A stretch of 64,000 bases of DNA from the NCBI GenBank assembly GCA_014650015.1, contig BMUD01000011.1:124001-188000 (forward strand), in the 5' to 3' direction. A model generated the notes under the pieces. It was not told the DNA's origin. It was given only the letters and a program-made list of their open reading frames with translations, and searched no databases. The stretch comes from Streptomyces griseoloalbus. GTDB taxonomy: Bacteria; Actinomycetota; Actinomycetes; Streptomycetales; Streptomycetaceae. A program made the translations under genes and the position numbers. Position 1 is the stretch's first letter; each line of letters begins with the position of its first letter. Positions 16,156 to 24,672 of the stretch are shown here, piece by piece.

Positions 16156-16968
16156 GTGCCGCGCCGCAGAATCGGCTTCTGGTACCGCTTCGCCGCGGTG
16201 ATCTGCAAACCGCCGCTGGTGGTTCTGCTCAAGCGGGACTGGCGCGGAATGGAGAACATTCCGGCCGAGGGTGGATTTATCACCGCGGTCAACCACAATT
16301 CGCACATCGATCCCTTCGCCTATGCGCACTTTCAGTACAACACCGGACGTGTGCCGCGATTCCTGGCGAAAAGCGGGCTTTTCAACAAGGGATTGGTCGG
16401 CGCCGCGATGCGCGGTACCGGGCAGATCCCCGTCTACCGCGAGAGCACGGACGCGCTCAGCGCCTTCCGGGCCGCGATCGACGCCGTGGAGCGCGGCGAA
16501 TGCGTCGCCTTCTATCCCGAGGGCACCCTCACCCGCGACCCGGACGGCTGGCCCATGACCGGCAAGACCGGCGCCGCGCGGGTCGCCCTGCAGACCAAGT
16601 GCCCCGTGATCCCGGTCGCCCAGTGGGGCGCCAACGAGCTGCTGCCGCCGTACGCCAAGAAGCCCAGCCTCCTTCCGCGCAAGACCCACCGGGTGCTGGC
16701 GGGGCCGCCGGTCGACCTCGACCGCTTCTACGACCGGGAGATGACCCCGGAACTGCTCAAGGAGGCGACCGAGGCCATCATGGCGGCCGTCACCCGCCAG
16801 CTGGAGCACATCCGCGGCGAGAGGGCCCCCGAGACGCCCTACGACCCGCGCCAGGAGCGGATCGAGCAGCGCCGCAGGACGCACGCGCAGCGGCGGCAGG
16901 ACCGACCGCGGCAGGATCGGACGCGGGGCGGCAGGTCCACCGCGCGGGAAGAGGGGCTGGGCACGTGA
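16156..16968 (+). CDS. 1-acyl-glycerol-3-phosphate acyltransferase-like protein (PlsC family)
   Basis: A 270-residue PlsC-type acyltransferase. It has the HX4D catalytic motif in NHNSHIDPF, the substrate-binding FYPEGTLTRDPDG, and a hydrophobic N-terminal stretch. The C-terminal 40 residues are Arg/Gln-rich and probably disordered. It likely makes phosphatidic acid from lysophosphatidic acid at the membrane. Its stop codon overlaps the gpsA start, and gpsA makes the glycerol-3-phosphate backbone, so the pair is a phospholipid unit. I chose GTG 16156, with GGAAGG upstream. Confidence 0.9.
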   Translation: MPRRRIGFWYRFAAVICKPPLVVLLKRDWRGMENIPAEGGFITAVNHNSHIDPFAYAHFQYNTGRVPRFLAKSGLFNKGLVGAAMRGTGQIPVYRESTDALSAFRAAIDAVERGECVAFYPEGTLTRDPDGWPMTGKTGAARVALQTKCPVIPVAQWGANELLPPYAKKPSLLPRKTHRVLAGPPVDLDRFYDREMTPELLKEATEAIMAAVTRQLEHIRGERAPETPYDPRQERIEQRRRTHAQRRQDRPRQDRTRGGRSTAREEGLGT

Positions 16969-17975
16969 GCAAGCCGGTCAAGGCGGCCGTATTCGGTACC
17001 GGATCGTGGGGCACGGCGTTCGGCATGGTCCTCGCCGACGCGGGCTGCGACGTCGTGCTGTGGGGACGGCGCCCCGAAGTCGCCGAGGCGGTCAACTCCA
17101 CCCGCATCAACCCGGAGTATCTGCCCGGCGTCGAACTCCCCGGGAACCTGCGGGCCACCGCGGACGCCGCCGAGGCCGCGCGGGACGCCGACTTCACCGT
17201 GCTCGCCGTCCCCTCGCAGACGCTGCGCGGCAACCTCGCCGACTGGGCGCCGCTGCTCGCGCCCGGCACGGTCCTCGTATCGCTGATGAAGGGCGTCGAA
17301 CTCGGCTCCGCGATGCGGATGAGCGAGGTGATCGAGGACGTCGCCAAGGTGAGCGCCGACCGCGTCGCGGTGGTCACCGGGCCCAACCTGGCCCGTGAGA
17401 TCGCCGCCCGCATGCCCGCCGCGGCCGTGGTGGCCTGCACCGACGAGTCCGTCGCCCAGCGGCTCCAGACCGCCTGCCACACCCCGTACTTCCGGCCGTA
17501 CACCAACACCGACGTCGTCGGCTGCGAACTGGGCGGCGCCGTGAAGAACGTGATCGGGCTGGCCGTGGGCATCGCGGACGGCATGGGGCTCGGCGACAAC
17601 GCCAAGGGCTCGCTCATCACCCGCGGCCTCGCCGAGACCACCCGGCTCGGAGTCGCGCTCGGCGCCGACCCGCTGACCTTCTCCGGACTCGCGGGCCTGG
17701 GCGACCTGGTGGCCACCTGCTCCTCGCCGCTGTCACGCAACCACACCTTCGGCACCAACCTCGGCAAGGGCCTGACCCTGGAGGAGACCATCGCGGTCAC
17801 CAAGCAGACCGCCGAGGGCGTCAAGTCCTGTCAGTCGGTGCTGGATCTGGCCCGCCGGTACGGCGTCGACATGCCGCTGACCGAGACGGTCGTCGCCATC
17901 GTGCACGAGGGCAAGCCTCCTGTGGTCGCCGTCGAGGAGCTGATGTCGCGCAGCGCGAAGCCCGAACGACGCTGA
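16965..17975 (+). CDS. gpsA: NAD(P)H-dependent glycerol-3-phosphate dehydrogenase
   Basis: Reduces dihydroxyacetone phosphate to sn-glycerol-3-phosphate for phospholipid synthesis. It has 336 residues. The Rossmann motif is VFGTGSWGTAFG near residue 10, and the catalytic region has GCELGGAVKNVIGLAVG, with the conserved Lys. The start is GTG 16965, overlapping the acyltransferase stop by 4 nt. ddlA follows after 82 nt on the same strand. Confidence 0.97.
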   Translation: MSKPVKAAVFGTGSWGTAFGMVLADAGCDVVLWGRRPEVAEAVNSTRINPEYLPGVELPGNLRATADAAEAARDADFTVLAVPSQTLRGNLADWAPLLAPGTVLVSLMKGVELGSAMRMSEVIEDVAKVSADRVAVVTGPNLAREIAARMPAAAVVACTDESVAQRLQTACHTPYFRPYTNTDVVGCELGGAVKNVIGLAVGIADGMGLGDNAKGSLITRGLAETTRLGVALGADPLTFSGLAGLGDLVATCSSPLSRNHTFGTNLGKGLTLEETIAVTKQTAEGVKSCQSVLDLARRYGVDMPLTETVVAIVHEGKPPVVAVEELMSRSAKPERR

Positions 17976-18057
17976 GCGACGACCCCCTCCATCCGGCGCA
18001 CGCGCGGCGTTGCGGGCGCTGTCTCCCGGCCCTACCAACGGGTACTCTCATCGCGAT

Positions 18058-19215
18058 ATGAGCACCGAGAACCTCCCCCGAAGCCCCGAGCAGCCGCCTC
18101 GCAAGCCGCGTGTGGCCGTCGTGTTCGGCGGGCGCAGCTCCGAACACGGGATCTCCGTGGTCACCGCCGGCGCCGTCCTCAAGGCCATCGACCGGACCAA
18201 GTACGACGTCCTGCCGATCGGCATCACCCAGGACGGCCGCTGGGCGCTCACCGCCGACGAGCCGGACCGCATGGCGATCAGCGACCGCCGTACGCCCAGC
18301 GTCGATCAGCTCGCCGAGTCGGCGGAGGGCGGTGTGGTGCTCCCCGTCGACCCCGCCAGCCGTGAAGTCGTCTACAGCGAGCCCGGTTCGGTGCCCAAGG
18401 CGCTCGGCGAGGTCGACGTGGTCTTCCCGGTGCTGCACGGCCCCTACGGCGAGGACGGCACCCTCCAGGGTCTCCTGGAGCTCTCCGGCGTCCCGTACGT
18501 GGGCTCGGGCGTGCTCGCCTCGGCCGTCGGCCAGGACAAGGAGTACATGAAGCGGGTGTTCACCTCCTTCGGGCTCAAGGTCGGCCCGTACGTGGTGATC
18601 CGGCCGCGTGAGTGGGAACAGGACGAGGCCGCCGCCCGCAAGAGGATCGTCGACTTCGCCGGCGAGCACGGCTGGCCGCTGTTCGTGAAGCCCGCGCGCG
18701 CGGGCTCGTCGATCGGCATCACCAAGGTCGACGACCTCTCCGGTCTGGACGAGGCGATCGCCGAGGCTCAGCGCCACGATCCGAAGATCCTCGTGGAGGC
18801 GGCGCTGACGGGCCGCGAGATCGAGTGCGGCGTGCTCGAGTTCGAGGACGGCCCGCGCGCTTCGCTGCCGGCCGAGATCCCGCCGCCCGACACGCACGCG
18901 TACTACGACTTCGAGGCCAAGTACATCGACTCCACGCCCGGTATCGTGCCCGCGCCGCTGACCGGCGAGGAGACGGAAGAGGTGCGCAGGCTCGCGGTGG
19001 AGGCGTTCGACGCGGCCTCCTGCGAGGGACTGGTCCGCGCGGACTTCTTCCTCACCGAGGACGGGGAGTTCGTGATCAACGAGATCAACACCATGCCCGG
19101 CTTCACGCCCATCTCGATGTACCCGCAGATGTGGCAGGCCACCGGGGTGAGCTACCCGGAGCTGGTGGACCGGCTGGTGCAGGCGGCGCTGCGGCGGCCG
19201 ACCGGGCTGCGCTGA
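18058..19215 (+). CDS. ddlA: D-alanine-D-alanine ligase
   Basis: ATP-grasp ligase that makes the D-Ala-D-Ala dipeptide for peptidoglycan. It has 385 residues. It shows VVFGGRSSEHGIS at the N-terminus, the ATP-binding FVKPARAGSSIGITKV, and the metal/ATP motif INEINTMPGFT near the C-terminus. Dipeptide (rather than depsipeptide) specificity is assumed from the housekeeping context. The start is ATG 18058; the frame is open 16 codons further upstream without family similarity. Confidence 0.97.
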   Translation: MSTENLPRSPEQPPRKPRVAVVFGGRSSEHGISVVTAGAVLKAIDRTKYDVLPIGITQDGRWALTADEPDRMAISDRRTPSVDQLAESAEGGVVLPVDPASREVVYSEPGSVPKALGEVDVVFPVLHGPYGEDGTLQGLLELSGVPYVGSGVLASAVGQDKEYMKRVFTSFGLKVGPYVVIRPREWEQDEAAARKRIVDFAGEHGWPLFVKPARAGSSIGITKVDDLSGLDEAIAEAQRHDPKILVEAALTGREIECGVLEFEDGPRASLPAEIPPPDTHAYYDFEAKYIDSTPGIVPAPLTGEETEEVRRLAVEAFDAASCEGLVRADFFLTEDGEFVINEINTMPGFTPISMYPQMWQATGVSYPELVDRLVQAALRRPTGLR

Positions 19216-19240
19216 GCCGCGCACCGGCCGTCCCGGGCTT

Positions 19241-19747
19241 TCAGAAGGCGATCCCTTCGGGGATCGCCTTCTTGACGGCCGGGGCGAGATCGATCAGCAC
19301 GCCCGTGCTGTCCCGTTGGTCGGTCACCTCGACCTCGACATACGCCTCGCGATTGGCGGTGGTGAAGCGGTACGTGCCGTGGTCCCGCTTCTCCATCAGC
19401 CAGTCGACGCCGTTCACCCCGCCCGGCACCGCGTCGGCGTCGCGGCCGTTGGCCACCTTGGGGTCGGCCATCTTCGGGGGTCGCTCGACACCGCACCGCA
19501 GTATGATCGCCACGCCGCCCCAGCCCGCGGTCAGTTCGGACGCGGGTGCGGGATCGTCGCGACTCTCACCGTCCACCGTCGCCGGCAGGGCCTTGTCCAG
19601 GTTCTGACACAGCTTGGTGACCTTCGCGTCCGGGCTGGGAACCGCCGCGGACGCGCTGTCGTCTGCTGAGGAGCAGCCCGCGGCGGTGATCAGCACCGCG
19701 AGTGCGGGCGCAACGGTGTGCCGGTGACGGAAGGAGTTCACCGGCAC
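19241..19747 (-). CDS. DUF3515-family lipoprotein
   Basis: A 168-residue secreted lipoprotein. A signal peptide with lipobox LITAAGC predicts lipidation at a Cys near residue 25. The mature part matches the actinobacterial DUF3515 pattern as I know it (paired cysteines in KLCQNL and IILRCGVERP, then GVDWLMEKRDHGTYRF). The function is unknown. It lies 14 nt after the Lrp-like gene on the same strand and converges on ddlA; its last codons form one arm of a strong hairpin. Confidence 0.85.
   Translation of the reverse strand: MPVNSFRHRHTVAPALAVLITAAGCSSADDSASAAVPSPDAKVTKLCQNLDKALPATVDGESRDDPAPASELTAGWGGVAIILRCGVERPPKMADPKVANGRDADAVPGGVNGVDWLMEKRDHGTYRFTTANREAYVEVEVTDQRDSTGVLIDLAPAVKKAIPEGIAF
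19244..19271. terminator. Bidirectional hairpin embedded in the DUF3515 3' codons
   Basis: Perfect 12-bp stem (GAAGGCGATCCC / GGGATCGCCTTC) with a TTCG tetraloop, lying 28 nt past the ddlA stop and within the last codons of the convergent lipoprotein gene. It probably terminates both transcripts. Confidence 0.75.
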
Positions 19748-19761
19748 AGGGTAGACGGGGG

Positions 19762-19995
19762 CTACAGATGGACGACCGGGCAGGTCAGAGTACGGGTGAT
19801 GCCGTCCACCTGCTGCACTTTGGCGACCACCATCCGGCCCAGGTCGTCGACGGTGTCGGCCTGGGCGCGCACGATCACGTCGTACGGTCCGGTCACGTCC
19901 TCGGCCTGGATGACTCCAGGGATCTTGCCGATCAGCTCGGCGACGGTCGACGCCTTGCCGACCTCCGTCTGGATCAGGATGTACGCCTGTACCAC
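19762..19995 (-). CDS. Stand-alone Lrp/AsnC ligand-binding (RAM) domain protein
   Basis: A 77-residue protein made only of the effector-binding/oligomerisation domain of Lrp/AsnC regulators (VQAYILIQTEVGKASTVAEL..., with the GPYDVIVRAQADT motif). It has no helix-turn-helix. Such RAM-only proteins bind amino acids or modulate full-length Lrp proteins. The start is GTG behind GGAGG-TTCC. It is followed by the DUF3515 lipoprotein gene, probably on one transcript, and is divergent from thiL. Confidence 0.88.
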   Translation of the reverse strand: MVQAYILIQTEVGKASTVAELIGKIPGVIQAEDVTGPYDVIVRAQADTVDDLGRMVVAKVQQVDGITRTLTCPVVHL

Positions 19996-20201
19996 GGAAC
20001 CTCCAGGGCGGCCACGAGGATCATGTGGGGAAAAGGAACGCCACGGTATCGCGTCGCCGCTCCTCGCGGGGAGACCTGCGGGAACCGGGCCTTGCGCGCC
20101 GGGGTACAGGCACGAGAGAAGTTGACGGTCAAGACGACCGTAGCGAGGTCTCGGACGACTCGCGACCGGGCACGGACAGGGACAGAAGGGGCGAAAGGCC
20201 G

Positions 20202-21167
20202 ATGAAGGGCACTGTTGGTGAGCTCGGGGAGTTCGGGCTCATCAGGGAGCTCACCTCCCGTCTCACCACCACCCCGGCGGTCCGGGTGGGCCCCGGCGAC
20301 GACGCCGCGGTGGTCTCCGCGCCCGACCGCAGGGTGGTGGCCAGCACCGACATCCTGCTGGAAGGGCGGCACTTCCGCCGCGACTGGTCCACGGCCTACG
20401 ACGTCGGCCGCAAGGCCGCCGCGCAGAACCTCGCCGACATCGCCGCCATGGGTGCCGTACCGACCGCGCTGCTGCTCGGTCTCGTCGTCCCCGCGGAACT
20501 GCCGGTGACCTGGCCCAGCGAGCTGATGGACGGCCTGCGCGACGAGTGCCAGGTGGCGGGTGCCGCCGTGGTCGGCGGTGACGTCGTACGCGGCGACACG
20601 ATCATGGTGTCGATCACCGCGCTCGGTGATCTGCGCAACCAGGAGCCCGTCACCCGGGCCGGCGCACAGCCCGGCGACCTCGTCGCGGTGACCGGCTGGC
20701 TGGGCTGGTCCGCGGCCGGGCACGCGGTGCTCTCCCGCGGCTTCCGCTCGCCGCGCGCCTTCGTCGAGGCGCACCGGCGCCCCGAGCCGCCGTACCACGC
20801 GGGACCGGCCGCCGCCGGGCTGGGCGCGACCGCGATGTGCGACGTGAGCGACGGGCTGATCGCCGACCTCGGGCACATCGCCGAGGCCAGCAAGGTGCGG
20901 ATCGACGTCCGCTCCGGGGCGATCGACATCCCCTCGCAGATGAACGACATCGGTCAGGCCGTCGGCGTCGACCCCATGCAGTGGGTGCTGACCGGGGGAG
21001 AGGACCACGCGATCGTGGCGACCTTCCCGCCGGACGTGAAGCTGCCCGCCCGCTGGAAGGTGATCGGCGAGGTGCTCAACCCCTCGGCGCTGCCCCAGGT
21101 GACGGTCGACGGTGCCCCGTGGACGGCCCAGGGCGGCTGGGACCACTTCGCGGACATCGAGTCATGA
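20202..21167 (+). CDS. thiL: Thiamine-monophosphate kinase
   Basis: Phosphorylates thiamine monophosphate to the active cofactor thiamine diphosphate. The 321-residue protein belongs to the PurM/SelD-like ATP family. It has [10 protein letters not shown] near residue 29 (metal and phosphate binding), [18 protein letters not shown], and [14 protein letters not shown]. The start is ATG 20202. Its stop overlaps the thiD start (ATGA). No thiamine-pyrophosphate riboswitch was recognised upstream. Confidence 0.96.
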   Translation: MKGTVGELGEFGLIRELTSRLTTTPAVRVGPGDDAAVVSAPDRRVVASTDILLEGRHFRRDWSTAYDVGRKAAAQNLADIAAMGAVPTALLLGLVVPAELPVTWPSELMDGLRDECQVAGAAVVGGDVVRGDTIMVSITALGDLRNQEPVTRAGAQPGDLVAVTGWLGWSAAGHAVLSRGFRSPRAFVEAHRRPEPPYHAGPAAAGLGATAMCDVSDGLIADLGHIAEASKVRIDVRSGAIDIPSQMNDIGQAVGVDPMQWVLTGGEDHAIVATFPPDVKLPARWKVIGEVLNPSALPQVTVDGAPWTAQGGWDHFADIES

Positions 21168-21982
21168 GCGACCGGGCCGCCCCGCCCAGGGTGCTCACCG
21201 TGGCCGGGTCCGACTCGGGCGGCGGCGCGGGCATCCAGGCCGATCTGAAGACAATGCTGGCGCTCGGTGTGCACGGCATGAGCGTGCTCACCGCGGTGAC
21301 CGCGCAGAACTCCCTGGGTGTGCAGGGTGCCTGGGAGCTGCCCGTGGAGGCGGTGCGGGCCCAGTACCGCAGTGTCGTCGACGACATCGGCGTGCAGGCG
21401 GTCAAGACCGGCATGCTGTCCTCCGCCGAACTGGTCGAGACGGTGGCCGACTTGATCGCCGGCACGGACGCGCCGGCGGTCGTCGACCCGGTGGGCGTCT
21501 CCAAACACGGGGACCCGCTGCTCGCGGCCTCCGCACTGGACTCCGTACGGACGAGGCTGCTGCCGGTGGCGACCGTGGCCACCCCGAACCTGGACGAGGT
21601 GGCACAACTCACGGACATACGGGTCGAATCAGAACGTGATCTGCGCCGGGCGGCTGAGGCGGTGCTGGCGTTCGGACCGCGCTGGGTGGTGATCAAGGGC
21701 GGCCATCTCGCGCCGGAGACGGGTCGGGCCGTCGACCTGTTGACGGACGGCACGCGGGAACACTGGCTGCGCGCCCCCAGGTACGACAACCGGCACACGC
21801 ACGGCACGGGCTGCACGCTCGCGTCGGCGATCGCGTCGGAGCTGGCGAAGGGGCGGTCCGTGCCGGAGGCGGTGACGGCGGCCAAGGAGTACGTCACCGG
21901 GGCACTCGCGTCCGGCTTCGCGCTGGGCGCGGGCATCGGCCCGGTGGACCACGGCTGGAACCTCGGCCGGAGGAGCGGCTGA
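21164..21982 (+). CDS. thiD: Hydroxymethylpyrimidine/phosphomethylpyrimidine kinase
   Basis: Ribokinase-like enzyme that phosphorylates HMP and HMP-phosphate in thiamine biosynthesis. It has 272 residues. Motifs are [18 protein letters not shown] near the start and the anion-hole [11 protein letters not shown] with its catalytic region near the C-terminus. Translationally coupled to thiL by an ATGA overlap. Confidence 0.96.
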   Translation: MSDRAAPPRVLTVAGSDSGGGAGIQADLKTMLALGVHGMSVLTAVTAQNSLGVQGAWELPVEAVRAQYRSVVDDIGVQAVKTGMLSSAELVETVADLIAGTDAPAVVDPVGVSKHGDPLLAASALDSVRTRLLPVATVATPNLDEVAQLTDIRVESERDLRRAAEAVLAFGPRWVVIKGGHLAPETGRAVDLLTDGTREHWLRAPRYDNRHTHGTGCTLASAIASELAKGRSVPEAVTAAKEYVTGALASGFALGAGIGPVDHGWNLGRRSG

Positions 21983-22153
21983 GGCTGCCGACCGCCGTAC
22001 CCGCGGGCAGTCGTGTCGCGGGGCACATGGGCGGGCGGCGGGGGTACCTCCCGCTCGAGCGGGGCCGAGAGCGGGGGGAGGTGGTCCCGCGAACGCCGGG
22101 CCGCGCACCCCACCCCGGACCCGCACGGCAGCCGACGGCTGCCCGGGCACAGC

Positions 22154-22184
22154 AAAAAGCCGGTCCACACGAGGTGGACCGGCT
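22154..22184 (-). terminator. Rho-independent terminator of rpmB
   Basis: Read on the minus strand: an 11-bp perfect stem (arms at 22174-22184 and 22158-22168) with a 5-nt loop, followed by a run of five T. It is the most canonical intrinsic terminator in the window and lies 44 nt after rpmB. Confidence 0.88.
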
Positions 22185-22227
22185 GGTTGCGGCGAAACCG
22201 GCTGTGGCCGCGCGCTCAGCGAAAGCG

Positions 22228-22413
22228 TCAGCGCGAGACCTTGCCGGCCTTGATGCACGAGGTGCAGGCGTTCACGCGCTTCGGCGTCCCGCCGACCACG
22301 GTACGTACACGCTGGATGTTCGGGTTCCAGCGGCGGGACGTACGGCGGTGCGAGTGCGAGATGTTGTTGCCGAAGCCCGGCCCCTTGCCGCAGACGTCGC
22401 AGTTGGCAGCCAC
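22228..22413 (-). CDS. rpmB: Ribosomal protein bL28, zinc-binding form
   Basis: Large-subunit protein bL28, 61 residues. Two CxxC pairs (Cys5/Cys8 and Cys50/Cys53) can bind zinc, making this the 'C+' form. Streptomyces also carries C-minus paralogues elsewhere that are expressed when zinc is scarce; that is family knowledge. The gene is isolated on the minus strand between thiD and the kinase gene. The conserved core includes [19 protein letters not shown]. Confidence 0.97.
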   Translation of the reverse strand: MAANCDVCGKGPGFGNNISHSHRRTSRRWNPNIQRVRTVVGGTPKRVNACTSCIKAGKVSR

Positions 22414-22682
22414 GGGTCACTCCAAAGACTTCAGATGCACTTACGGTTGACCCCGGCAGGCCGGGATCGGAATTCCGGACTCGGGTGAGCCCTGTGGAAT
22501 CTGAGTGGCGTTGCCAGGGGGAGAGGCCCGATCGGATCGGGCAACCGGAGCAGCATACAACGGCTGCACCCGTAGAACGAAACTACCATGGCAGCTCAGG
22601 GGCCTGCCTCCGGCCCTCTTCCGGTGGGCGGTGCCCCACGGTCTACGCTGCGTGCCACGTCCAGCAGCTCAGGGAGGCGCAG

Positions 22683-24455
22683 GTGGCGCAGGTGCCGCAG
22701 ACATTCTTCGATGCTCTCGCGGTGCGTGCCTGGTGCGGTCTCGCGCTCGATGCGCTGGGACGGGCCCGTGAGGAGATCGACGCGATCAACGTCTATCCCG
22801 TGGCGGACGGGGACACCGGGACCAATCTCTACCTGACCGTCGAGTCGGCGACCGCGGCGGTGGAGGCGGTGTTCGCGGGGCACGAGGCCGGCGGGGACCA
22901 GGGGCCGACGCTGGCCGACGCCGTGCGGGCGATGGCGCACGGGGCGCTGATCGGGGCCCGCGGGAACTCCGGGACGATTCTGGCGCAGCTGTTGCGGGGG
23001 ATGGCCCAGGTGCTGGCCGGGGACGAGGCCCCGGCCCACGCCGACGGTTCCGGGCTGCGGCTCGCGCTGCGGCACGCGGCCGACTCCGCGCGCCAGGCCG
23101 TGGCACACCCCGTCGAGGGCACGGTCCTCACCGTCGCCTCGGCCGCCGCCGACGCGGCCGACGGTGTGCGGGGCGACTGCGGGGCGGTGGCGCGGGCGGC
23201 CTACGAGGGGGCCCGCGCGGCCCTCGCCGAGACACCGGCCCTGCTGGCCGTCCTCCGGCGCGCGGGGGTGGTGGACGCGGGCGGCAGGGGACTGGTGGTG
23301 GTGCTCGCGGCACTGCTGGAGACGTTCACGGGGGAGGCGCCGCGGGGCCTGCCGGCGGTGGGAGGACCGGGGAGCGGTGCCGTACGTGCCGCCGGTGCGG
23401 GGCTCCGTACGCGCGAGGAACAGGTCGGGAGCACGGCCGGGGCGGCGGACGCGGGGGAGGGGCACGCGCGCGTGCGGCCTTGCGCCGGCACCGCGGAGTG
23501 GGCGGACGCCGGCGCCGTACCGGTGCCCGCAGGGCCCGCCTTCGAGGTGATCTACCTGCTGGAGGCCGGGGACGCGGACGTCGCGCGGCTGCGGGAGCGG
23601 CTCGACGGGCTGGGCGACTCGCTCGTGGTGGTCGGCGGGGACGGGCTGTGGAACGTCCATGTGCACGTCGACGACGCGGGCGCCGCCGTGGAGGCCGGCG
23701 TCGAGGCCGGACGGCCGTACCGGATCCGGATCACCCACTTCGGCGCCGGGGACGTCCACACGACGGGGGCCGGGCGGGTGCGGCAGGAACGCGCCGAGCG
23801 GGCCGTCGTGGCCGTGGTGCCCGGCGAGGGCCTGGCGGGGCTGTACGCCGAGGCCGGCGCGACCACCGTGCTCGCCCGCCCCGGGGAGTCGCCCGCGAGC
23901 GGGGAACTCGTCCAGGCCGTACGGCGTGCGCACGCGCGCGAGGTGGTGCTGCTGCCCAACGACGCGGAGCTGCGCCACACCGCCGCGGCGGCGGCCGAGC
24001 AGGCCCGTGCCGAGGGGATCCGGGTCGCCCTCATCCCGACCCGCTCCGCTGTTCAGGGCATCGCGGCGCTCGCGGTGCACGAGCCGGAGCGCCGTTTCGA
24101 CGAGGACGTGGTGTCGATGACGTCGGCGGCGGGCGCGACGCGCTACGCCGAGGTCACCCTCGCCGAGCGCCAGTCCTGGACCATGGCGGGCATCTGCCAG
24201 GCAGGGGACGTCCTCGGCCTGGTCGACGGGGACGTGGCCGTGATCGGTCAGGACCTCACGGCCACCGCCGAGGCCGTCCTCGACCGCATGCTCGCGGCCG
24301 GCGGCGAACTGGTCACCCTGGTCCTGGGCGACGGCGCCCCGGAATCCATAGCCGCCCACCTGGAGACCCGGGTGCGTGAGGGTTACCTCGCCGTGGACAC
24401 GGTGATCTACCACGGCGGCAGACAGGGTGCCCTCCTCCTCATCGGCGTCGAGTGA
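22683..24455 (+). CDS. DAK2/DegV-associated kinase, fatty acid kinase FakA-like (YloV family)
   Basis: A 590-residue protein. An N-terminal DhaL/DAK2 kinase domain contains NVYPVADGDTGTNLY (Asp42 and Asp44, metal ligands) and GARGNSGTILAQLLRG. A variable Gly/Ala-rich linker near 230-280 is followed by the YloV-type C-terminal domain, ending GRQGALLLIGVE. FakA enzymes phosphorylate DegV-bound fatty acids. No degV partner lies next to it here. The start is GTG 22683 with GGAGG 5 nt upstream. Directly downstream lies a near-identical duplicate of its last 40 or so codons. In S. coelicolor, as I recall, the next gene is recG; here two extra genes intervene. Confidence 0.88.
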   Translation: MAQVPQTFFDALAVRAWCGLALDALGRAREEIDAINVYPVADGDTGTNLYLTVESATAAVEAVFAGHEAGGDQGPTLADAVRAMAHGALIGARGNSGTILAQLLRGMAQVLAGDEAPAHADGSGLRLALRHAADSARQAVAHPVEGTVLTVASAAADAADGVRGDCGAVARAAYEGARAALAETPALLAVLRRAGVVDAGGRGLVVVLAALLETFTGEAPRGLPAVGGPGSGAVRAAGAGLRTREEQVGSTAGAADAGEGHARVRPCAGTAEWADAGAVPVPAGPAFEVIYLLEAGDADVARLRERLDGLGDSLVVVGGDGLWNVHVHVDDAGAAVEAGVEAGRPYRIRITHFGAGDVHTTGAGRVRQERAERAVVAVVPGEGLAGLYAEAGATTVLARPGESPASGELVQAVRRAHAREVVLLPNDAELRHTAAAAAEQARAEGIRVALIPTRSAVQGIAALAVHEPERRFDEDVVSMTSAAGATRYAEVTLAERQSWTMAGICQAGDVLGLVDGDVAVIGQDLTATAEAVLDRMLAAGGELVTLVLGDGAPESIAAHLETRVREGYLAVDTVIYHGGRQGALLLIGVE

Positions 24456-24642
24456 CCCACGGCCCGGGAGGCGGCCGCGTGGCGGGCTCCCGGAATAGCC
24501 GCCCATCTGGGAACCCGGGGTGCGTGAGGGCTACCTCGCCGTGGACACGGTGATCTACCACGGCGGCAGACAGGGTGCCCTCCTCCTCATCGGCGTCGAG
24601 TGACCCACGGCCCGGGAGGCGGCCGCGTGGCGGGCTCCCGGA
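24340..24642. repeat. About 150-bp tandem duplication of the kinase gene's 3' end and trailer
   Basis: Copy 1 (about 24340-24490) contains the last 38 codons of the kinase gene plus 35 nt of trailer. Copy 2 (about 24491-24642) repeats it. The last 120 or so bases match with a single difference (GTT versus GCT). The first 30 bases of copy 2 carry a 4-nt deletion, a 1-nt insertion and several substitutions, so copy 2 cannot encode the same peptide from its start. Each copy includes a trailer hairpin with arms CCGGGAG and CTCCCGG, so the terminator may be doubled. The inserted HSP90/repeat-protein unit begins immediately after copy 2. Confidence 0.93.
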
Positions 24643-24672
24643 GCCGTCCGCGCGGCCGCCTGCCCGCGGGGC

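Noticed and set aside
20000-20201. Thiamine-pyrophosphate riboswitch upstream of thiL
   Set aside because: The conserved CUGAGA and related elements of the TPP aptamer are not present in the leader.
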